Positions 58,159-64,000 of a DNA stretch of 64,000 nucleotides are shown one piece after another. Origin of the DNA: JANPCX01 sp050916095 (GTDB lineage Bacteria; Pseudomonadota; Gammaproteobacteria; Burkholderiales; Burkholderiaceae_C); the NCBI GenBank assembly GCA_050916095.1, contig CP050901.1, positions 620,001 through 684,000 on the forward strand, read 5' to 3'. The position numbers and the translations under genes were made by a program. How positions within the stretch are numbered: position 1 is the first letter of the stretch; each line of letters starts with the position of its first letter. Below the pieces are notes generated by a model that was given only the letters and a program-made list of their open reading frames with translations, had not been told where the DNA came from and made no database searches.

Positions 58159-60816
58159 GTGCCCATGCCTATGCGACGTGATGAAGAAGTCGGTTTGTCC
58201 GCCGCTCAGGCGGCGGTGCGCCTTGCGCAAGAGGGTGCCAACGTGCTGCCGGGTGGCCGGCGACGCAGCAGCTGGCACATCACCGTCGAAACGCTGCGCG
58301 AACCCATGTTCTTGCTGCTGCTGGCCGCAGGCACGCTTTACGCGGTGTTTGGGGATCTGCAAGAGGGTTTGAGTTTGTTTGGTGTGGTGCTGGTGACCTT
58401 GGCGCTGACCCTGTACCAGGAAGGCAAAACTGAACGCGCCATTGAAGCCTTGCGCGACTTGACCAGTCCGCGCGCCTTGGTGGTTCGGGGTGGCCAACCC
58501 GAGCGCATCGCGAGCCGGGAAGTTGTGCGGGGTGACCTGTTGCAACTGAATGAAGGCGACCGGGTGCCCGCCGATGCCTGGTTGTTGCAGGCCAACGGGC
58601 TGCGTGTGGACGAATCGCTGCTCACCGGCGAGGCGGTGCCCGTGGACAAAACGGCATCGCCGGCACCTGCCTGGGTGTCGTTCGACGCCGCAGCCGCCGA
58701 CGCCCAAAAAGAGTTGCTGAGCGCGCGCCTGAAACCCGGCGGTGATCAGTTGCCGACGGTTTACGCCGGTACGCTGGTGGTGCAGGGACAGGCGCTGGCC
58801 CGTGTCATCGCCACCGGCGCACACAGTGCCATTGGTCGCATCGGCTCGGCCCTGGGCCAGGTGGTGGCTGAACGCTCGCCATTGCAAAAACAAACCGCGC
58901 TCCTGGTTCGCAACCTGGCCCTGCTCGCCTTGGCCTTGAGTGTGACCTTGGTGGTGGTGCATGGTGTTTTGCGCGGCGACTGGTTGGAGGCCCTGCTCGC
59001 TGGCATCGCGCTGGCCATGGCCTTGTTGCCGGGCGAGTATCCAGTGGTGCTGACGGTGTTTCCCGCTCTGGGCGCGCGCCGCTTGGCGCGTGAGGGTGTG
59101 TTGACCCGGCGCATCAACGCCATCGAAACACTGGGTGCCACCACGGTACTTTGCAGCGACAAGACCGGCACCTTGACCGAGAACCGCATGACGGTGTCGC
59201 ACCTGGTGGCCGGTGGTGTGGCGCTGGATGCCCAGTTGGCGGTGGCGACCGTCACGCACGATGAGTTGCCCGAGGCCTTCCACACCTTGGTGGAGTACGC
59301 CATTTTGGCCAGCGTGGCCGAGCCCTTCGACCCGATGGAGAAAGCATTTCACCAACTGGGCCAACGGTTTTTGACGCACACCGAACACCTGCACCGGGAT
59401 TGGCGGCTGGTGCAAACCTATGCGCTCACCCCTGCTTTGCGGGCCATGTCGCACGTATGGGCGTCGGATCAAGGGGGTGTGCAGGTGGTGGCGGCCAAAG
59501 GTGCTCCCGAAGCGGTGGTGGATTTGTGCCACCTCGACAGCGCCACACAAAGCCGCATCGCGGTGGCGGTGGACTTGCTCGCCGCGCAAGGCCTGCGTGT
59601 GCTGGCGGTGGCCGAGGCCAGGTTTCAAGGCCGTGATTGGCCCGCCAGCGAGCATGACTTCAATTTCACCTTCATTGGCCTGCTCGGTTTGTCGGACCCG
59701 CTGCGCCAACAAGTGCCCAGCGCCATCGCCGAGAGCCACGCTGCTGGCATTCGGGTGCTGATGATCACGGGCGACTATCCCGCGACAGCCCGTGCCATAG
59801 CGGCCGAGGCGGGCCTCTTGACCCGTGGGCAAGAAGCCAAGCAGGAGGTGCTGTCTGGCGACGACATGGCACAACTCAGCGATCAAGCCTTGCAGCAGCG
59901 CCTGGCCCATGTCAGCGTCTGCGCACGCATTGCGCCGGAACAAAAGCTGCGCATCGTGCAAGCCCTGAAAGCGCGGGGCGAGGTGGTGGCCATGACGGGC
60001 GACGGTGTCAACGATGCCCCCGCACTGCGTGCCGCCCATGTGGGCATCGCCATGGGCGGGCGCGGCACCGATGTGGCGCGTGAGGCTGCCTCACTGGTGT
60101 TGGTGGACGACGACTTTTCCTCCATTGTTTCCGCGGTACGCGTTGGGCGGCGCATTTTTGACAACCTGCGCAAGTCCATGTCTTACCTGTTGGCCGTGCA
60201 TGTGCCGATTGCGGGCATGGCTTTGCTGCCCGTCCTGCTGGGATGGCCGGCGCTGCTCTACCCCATGCACATTGCCTTCTTGGAGCTGGTCATTGGCCCG
60301 ACCTCCTCACTGGCATTTGAGAGTGAACCCGCAGAAGCTGACGTGATGCAACGCCCTCCGCGCAATACCAAGGCCGCGCTCTTCGGTGGCCGCACCTTGG
60401 GCTTGGCATTGCTGCAGGGGCTGGGCGTGCTGGCCCTGGTGGTGGCATCTTTCGTTTGGACAAAAACGGCGTTGTCCGTTGAACAGTCGCGGGCTTTTGC
60501 CTTCACGGTGCTGGTGGTGTCCAACCTGATGCTGATTTTGTGCAACCGCTCCATGTCGCAACCGCTGTGGGCCTCACTGCGCAACCCCAATCGCAGGCTG
60601 TGGATGGTGCTGGGCTTCACCGTGGTGATGTTGCTGGCCGCTTTGTACCTTCCGTGGGCGCAGGAGGTATTGCGGTTTGCGCCGTTGCCACCAGCGCATC
60701 TGGCCTTGGCTACCGGGATCGGCTTATTGAGTTCGTTGTGGTTCGAAGCTTTGAGAAGTGCAGGGCGCCGGGGAATTTTGAAACAGGCGGGCTGGTGTGC
60801 AACGCCACACGATTGA
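58159..60816 (+). CDS. Cation-translocating P-type ATPase (PEEFP-like group)
   Basis: 885 aa. N-terminal cation-ATPase domain (VGLSAAQAAVRLAQEGANVLP), TGE loop (LLTGEAVPVDK), phosphorylated Asp in CSDKTGTLTEN, nucleotide-binding AKGAPEAVVDLC, and hinge GDGVNDAPALRAA. The helix-4 ion motif reads LLPGEYPVVLT where the nearest group has PEEFPVVLT, and eight to ten membrane helices are present. This is a P2/P3-like group of unassigned ion specificity, with Ca2+, Mn2+ or K+/Na+ as possibilities. It starts 54 bp after the SHOCT-PspC gene and may share its transcript. Confidence 0.92.
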   Translation: MPMPMRRDEEVGLSAAQAAVRLAQEGANVLPGGRRRSSWHITVETLREPMFLLLLAAGTLYAVFGDLQEGLSLFGVVLVTLALTLYQEGKTERAIEALRDLTSPRALVVRGGQPERIASREVVRGDLLQLNEGDRVPADAWLLQANGLRVDESLLTGEAVPVDKTASPAPAWVSFDAAAADAQKELLSARLKPGGDQLPTVYAGTLVVQGQALARVIATGAHSAIGRIGSALGQVVAERSPLQKQTALLVRNLALLALALSVTLVVVHGVLRGDWLEALLAGIALAMALLPGEYPVVLTVFPALGARRLAREGVLTRRINAIETLGATTVLCSDKTGTLTENRMTVSHLVAGGVALDAQLAVATVTHDELPEAFHTLVEYAILASVAEPFDPMEKAFHQLGQRFLTHTEHLHRDWRLVQTYALTPALRAMSHVWASDQGGVQVVAAKGAPEAVVDLCHLDSATQSRIAVAVDLLAAQGLRVLAVAEARFQGRDWPASEHDFNFTFIGLLGLSDPLRQQVPSAIAESHAAGIRVLMITGDYPATARAIAAEAGLLTRGQEAKQEVLSGDDMAQLSDQALQQRLAHVSVCARIAPEQKLRIVQALKARGEVVAMTGDGVNDAPALRAAHVGIAMGGRGTDVAREAASLVLVDDDFSSIVSAVRVGRRIFDNLRKSMSYLLAVHVPIAGMALLPVLLGWPALLYPMHIAFLELVIGPTSSLAFESEPAEADVMQRPPRNTKAALFGGRTLGLALLQGLGVLALVVASFVWTKTALSVEQSRAFAFTVLVVSNLMLILCNRSMSQPLWASLRNPNRRLWMVLGFTVVMLLAALYLPWAQEVLRFAPLPPAHLALATGIGLLSSLWFEALRSAGRRGILKQAGWCATPHD

Positions 60817-60946
60817 AATTCAAACAAGCCGCGAAAAATTCCGTTCGGGCTGAGCCTGTCGAAGCCAGCGCATGCCTCAGTCAAAGCCCTTCGACAGGCT
60901 CAGGGCGAACGGGGTTGGTTTGTCGTGAATGAAGTAAACGTCAATA
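60812..60946 (-). repeat. Dispersed repeat, copy F
   Basis: 135 bp whose left end (GATTGAAATTC) overlaps the ATPase stop codon; the right end is AAACGTCAATA. The core is CGTTCGGGCTGAGCCTGTCGAA...TTCGACAGGCTCAGGGCGAACG, and the flank GGTTTGTCGTGAATGAAGTAAACGTCAATA matches copy A read in the same direction. Confidence 0.8.
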
Positions 60947-61027
60947 ACCATTTGTTGACCTCGATCAAGCCCCATCGGCGTGAGTGGAACAACATCAAAG
61001 CTCCGCCTTTGATTGAGGGTTTAAACC

Positions 61028-61579
61028 ATGTCGATACCGTCCACCAGTGATCTCTTCTTTCGTTTCTCATGCAAGGGGGTCTTGCTGACGGCAGCGCTCT
61101 TGCTGTTGCCCCCGCCATTGCTTGCCCAGCCACGAGCGGAACCCGTGCCCGGCGACTATCGACTCGTCAATGGCAAAGTTGACAGCGGCACCTACACCGG
61201 CTGGCGCATCTTCCACACCACTTGTTTTGCTTGCCACGGTGTAGGCGGTGTGGGCACCGATGTGGCGCCGAATTTGGTGGAGCGTGTGCAGCAAATGACG
61301 CCCCGCGCATTTGCCACCAAGGTGCTCACGAGTTACCGCATCGTGCCGCCCATCAGCGGCGCCAATTCGGACGACACCGCCGCGCTGCGCGAGGCCATGC
61401 TGCAAGACATCCTGCGGCGCGAGCGCGGTGTGGGCGCGCCAGTCCGCATGCCCGCATGGGAGTTCGACCCCGAAGTGAACCCCCATGTGCTCGATTTGTT
61501 CGCCTACCTGTCAGCACGTGCCGATGGGCTCGGGCCAGGCAAACCGGAGTTGATTGCGCCTAAACAAAAAAAGCGCTGA
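61028..61579 (+). CDS. Periplasmic mono-haem cytochrome c
   Basis: 183 aa with a Sec signal (GVLLTAALLLLPPPLLAQ). One haem motif, FHTTCFACHGVGG (CxxCH); a likely axial Met lies in VRMPAWEFDPEVNP. The rest, NLVERVQQMTPRAFATKVL and HVLDLFAYLSARADG, is typical of a class I cytochrome c from an electron-transfer or dehydrogenase chain. No dehydrogenase or oxidase is adjacent, so the partner is unknown. Its stop codon lies inside a hairpin that appears to terminate transcription from the other strand. Confidence 0.93.
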   Translation: MSIPSTSDLFFRFSCKGVLLTAALLLLPPPLLAQPRAEPVPGDYRLVNGKVDSGTYTGWRIFHTTCFACHGVGGVGTDVAPNLVERVQQMTPRAFATKVLTSYRIVPPISGANSDDTAALREAMLQDILRRERGVGAPVRMPAWEFDPEVNPHVLDLFAYLSARADGLGPGKPELIAPKQKKR

Positions 61580-61588
61580 GTCAGCGCT
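61572..61588 (-). terminator. Intrinsic terminator for minus-strand transcription
   Basis: Read on the minus strand: AGCGCTG-ACT-CAGCGCT, a 7-bp stem with a 3-nt loop, followed directly by seven T. This is a complete intrinsic terminator for transcripts coming from the kinase gene (62174-64000). It overlaps the end of the cytochrome gene on the plus strand. Confidence 0.75.
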
Positions 61589-62173
61589 GTGGTGATAAAG
61601 GCCCAGGCCAGCCAACTGCAGGTGGTGTCAGGCCGCGCCCTGACTCATTCGACTACAGGCGCTCCCCACACTGTTTGTAAGGGGTATCTCACTTCAACTC
61701 GCACGGCATCACGCATGAGCGCTGAGAGATGACTTGCGCTTTCTCGTTGATTTGAATGTGGGTTTTGTCGCGTTGGGCGCATCCCAATTGCGCAGCCGTC
61801 CTGACAGCAGTGGTTTCAGGGTGAGGCCTATTCCCTTACCTGTATGCGCGCTCAGATGGCTTGATTTGACAGAAGCGGGATTCGAGGAACGGCAAGGCAG
61901 CACTCAAAGCAATTGGGCCCGTTGAATTTGCGGGAAACGAACTGAGTGAGCAGGCAAGCGTTTGGCCTGTATCAACGCGTGACTTGGTCGGCCGCAGTTT
62001 CTGGGTGGTGCACAGCCATGAGATCGCCATGAACCGTCTCAAAGCAACCCACTGTGCGGCCAGGTGTTCGTGGTGCATGGCGAACTGGGTTGATTGGGGC
62101 CAAGCGCAACAAACGCCGAGCGAGTGGCTCAAGTTGCATTGCGCCGGAGAACCATGGCCCCGGCGGCACGGGG
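61589..62173. other. 585-bp gap between cytochrome and kinase genes
   Basis: No gene is supportable. On the minus strand a frame without a start codon ends at about 61697 and reads like a C-terminus (LGCAQRDKTHIQINEKAQVI, then SQRSCVMPCELK), opened by a stop codon about 48 residues earlier; it may be a gene remnant. The rest shows no repeats or clear signals. Confidence 0.4.
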
Positions 62174-64000
62174 TCAGTCAAACTTGTGGTCGATGACCAC
62201 CACCTCACCCTTTGTGACTTGCACGGTTTTCGTTACCTTGGCACCGTCCGCGTTAGAAATTTCGATTTGATGCTGCCCTTCTGGCAAATTCAACTGCGTC
62301 AAGGGCGGGGTGCTTCCCACGGGAGAACGGTTGACGCGCACATTGCCCCAGGGTGTCACTCTGAGCGAGACAGTGCCCGTGGCGATCTGCGCAGGGGGCT
62401 TGATTTCGACCGCAGCGGCGGCGGGGACATCCGTTCTTGGTGTGGCCTCAGGCCTAGGACGAGTCACAGCAGGCGCGGGGCTCGGACTGGGATTGACGGC
62501 TGCTTGAGGATTGGTCGCTGCTGGGGCAGGTGTCGATTTGACCGCGCTTTCCGGACTGGGAGGTGGCCGCACCTCTGCTGGCGTACTTACTTTTTCTTTG
62601 GCAGCGGCGTCAGAAACAGAAGCCTCCATGCCCTGCGCCACCGGTGGCACCGCTGCGCTGGCAGGCGCCGCTGGGGGTTTGGGCGGGCTCAAGCTGGCCA
62701 GCATGGTTCGCGCGGTGGCGGCCTGCTCACCCGATGGGTGAGCAGCCAAGTAGGCCTGTAAATTCGCCACGGTTGGAGACTTCTTCACAGCCTCCCAAGC
62801 TTTTTGGTCGGCAACAGACGCCAAGGGCTGCTGTGACATTGGCGTCTTCGGTGAGCGCTGGCTGTCCAGCAACAGCCAGAATCCAGCCAGCATCGCCACG
62901 GCTGCGGTCATCGCAGCCGCCCTTACCCAATACACCGTGGGGTTTTTGCTTGGCGCGTTCGGGGCATCATCTTGCTGTGTCGCAAGGTAGGTCGCCGGTG
63001 GCTGCCACAGTGTTGTGTCAGCGGGCGCATTCACGATGGATTCATTTGGCCGCAATGCGGGCGGGTTGGCGGATACAGCGGCCTGGCTGCCCGACTCCAG
63101 CCCCACCTTGCCCGTGGGCGCGAGCGCCTGGGTTGTAGGCGCAACGGAAATCTCTGTCGCATGCGCAGATTGAGGCGGGCCTGAGTGCAAAGCCAACGTG
63201 ATGGTGTGCGAGGTGGTCTGACGCGGATGCAAAGAATTCGGCAAATCCTGTGGCACTGGACTGGTCGCGAGGCTGGGGTCCGCTGCTGTCGGGATGAGGG
63301 TCTCATGGGCCAGCGAGTCAGCCAGCTGAACAGTGGTGAACTCTGACGCTGGAGAGTCTGCAATGGTTGCAGACGCGCGAGACTCTGGATCGGGGTATGC
63401 ATTTTCATCGTCGGGCGTCAGCAGCAGATCGACTGGCCTGGCATCAAACTCCGAGGCAGCCCAAAACTCGGACATCGAGAAGCCTTCTACACCCAACAAG
63501 ACTTTGAGTTCGGCGATGGATTGCGGTCGGTCCGCTGGCATGACAGAGAGCGCTTGATGTACCCCCCGCAAAAACTGTGCGCTGTAACCCGGGTATTCAG
63601 TGGGTGTGAGCATGCGAATCGGATCGTTGACCATCCGAGCCACCGATGTGGTGGGCACATGGCCCGTGATCGCCCTGAACAACAAGGCACCCAATTGATA
63701 GATATCTGTCCATGCGCCTTGGGGCATGGCACCGTCATCGGCATACTGCTCAATGGGGGCATACCCAGGCTTGAGCACCATGGTCAAGGCTTGTGTCATG
63801 TCGCCGATGATTCGCCGTGCTGCGCCAAAATCCAAGAGCACCGGCATGCCAGAGGCACGCAGCAGAACGTTGTCAGGTGCAATGTCGCGGTGAAAACAAT
63901 CCGCTGCGTGCAGCATCTCCAGCCCGTCCAAAATTGGACACAGCATGGAAGTCAACCACCGCTCGTCGATGCCGTTGTGCTGCTCCGCCAAAAAAGCGCG
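62174..64000 (-). CDS. Ser/Thr protein kinase with PEGA domain (N-terminus outside window)
   Basis: The frame stays open to the right edge, so the glycine-rich loop and lysine are missing from view. Visible: the Hanks kinase catalytic loop CFHRDIAPDNVLL (HRD with Asn), VLLDFGAARRI (DFG), a regulatory segment PGYAPIEQY, and DIYQLGALLFRAITGHVP. A long Pro/Ala/Ser linker follows, then one membrane helix (VRAAAMTAAVAMLAGFWLLL), a region with a short TPR-like helix pair, and a C-terminal PEGA domain (GTVSLRVTPWGNVRVNRSPVGSTPPLTQLNLPEGQHQIEIS). Such receptor kinases sense the cell envelope, with the PEGA domain in the periplasm. Confidence 0.93.
   Translation of the reverse strand, partial: RAFLAEQHNGIDERWLTSMLCPILDGLEMLHAADCFHRDIAPDNVLLRASGMPVLLDFGAARRIIGDMTQALTMVLKPGYAPIEQYADDGAMPQGAWTDIYQLGALLFRAITGHVPTTSVARMVNDPIRMLTPTEYPGYSAQFLRGVHQALSVMPADRPQSIAELKVLLGVEGFSMSEFWAASEFDARPVDLLLTPDDENAYPDPESRASATIADSPASEFTTVQLADSLAHETLIPTAADPSLATSPVPQDLPNSLHPRQTTSHTITLALHSGPPQSAHATEISVAPTTQALAPTGKVGLESGSQAAVSANPPALRPNESIVNAPADTTLWQPPATYLATQQDDAPNAPSKNPTVYWVRAAAMTAAVAMLAGFWLLLDSQRSPKTPMSQQPLASVADQKAWEAVKKSPTVANLQAYLAAHPSGEQAATARTMLASLSPPKPPAAPASAAVPPVAQGMEASVSDAAAKEKVSTPAEVRPPPSPESAVKSTPAPAATNPQAAVNPSPSPAPAVTRPRPEATPRTDVPAAAAVEIKPPAQIATGTVSLRVTPWGNVRVNRSPVGSTPPLTQLNLPEGQHQIEISNADGAKVTKTVQVTKGEVVVIDHKFD

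Noticed and set aside
58132..60039. 635-codon open frame on the minus strand
   Set aside because: Exact antisense of the P-type ATPase. The translation is His/Gln/Arg-rich with no domain and is a by-product of GC-rich codon use on the other strand.
1..64000. tRNA or rRNA genes
   Set aside because: No cloverleaf with a TTCGA-type T-loop at proper spacing and no rRNA-like segment was recognised by eye. A covariance-model scan would be needed to exclude a tRNA.

Overview
The window is from a beta-proteobacterium of the order Burkholderiales, most likely family Comamonadaceae. This rests on content, not on any database search: two orphan Bug/TctC solute-binding proteins, a LiuR-type operator ahead of the leucine-catabolism genes, a Gcr-type 'site-specific recombinase' behind apaG, DUF1289, DUF2805 and DUF4197 proteins, high GC, and intergenic palindromes of the GTTCGGGCTGAGC...GCTCAGGGCGAAC kind. 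No rRNA, tRNA or CRISPR array was seen. The window looks chromosomal. Both edges cut a gene: a zinc-ribbon membrane protein on the left and a PEGA-tailed Ser/Thr kinase on the right.

Layout. 0-5.4 kb: zinc-ribbon protein, TlpA thioredoxin, DUF4197 protein, a degenerate kinase/receiver protein, a lipoprotein, a PTS EIIA-HPr pair without ptsI, and an OlsB-like acyltransferase. 6-10.6 kb: Bug protein, HCCA-isomerase-like DsbA protein, a DUF1289 mini-gene, a second TlpA protein, YbaK deacylase, a catalase-type haem protein without its distal His, and a small LMW-phosphatase-like protein. 10.9-15 kb: an RtcB-PrfH RNA-repair/ribosome-rescue pair, then an IS3-family element with a 3-bp target duplication and an accessory ORF in lower-GC DNA. 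15.1-22.4 kb: leucine/isovalerate degradation genes on the minus strand (liuB, liuC, liuD, liuE), with a VapBC toxin-antitoxin pair and a DUF4126 protein between them and a LiuR-like operator upstream.

22.6-32.4 kb: Bug protein, degenerate hybrid histidine kinase, RdgC, a repeat-rich gap, a solitary 1282-aa type IIG restriction-modification enzyme, and a CDF metal exporter. 32.7-36.8 kb: glyoxalase I, a PEP-CTERM protein, an ExeM/NucH extracellular nuclease with an RTX tail, and a DUF2805 protein. 37-40.6 kb: a TelA - YiaA - XpaC-like group bracketed by a decayed and an intact copy of one small gene; the XpaC-like gene is split by a -1 frameshift at an A AAA AAC heptamer. 40.7-49.8 kb: preQ0 genes queC-queE-queD, a CBS protein, gph, rpe, apaG, the Gcr recombinase and an MBL hydrolase.

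50-64 kb: a secreted DUF1800/DUF1501 pair with a Pro/Ala repeat linker, divergent glpK/glpD, an SDR, a SHOCT/PspC protein, a P-type ATPase, a cytochrome c and the kinase.

Two themes stand out. One is a dispersed 127-166 bp repeat family with CTATTGA...TCAATAG-like ends, at least five copies. The other is a set of proteins that keep their fold but have lost catalytic residues (catalase His, receiver Asp, kinase boxes, QueD Cys). The strongest candidates for under-described biology are the RtcB-PrfH module with its divergent phosphatase-like neighbour and short upstream ORF, and the TelA/YiaA/XpaC group with its possible recoding site.
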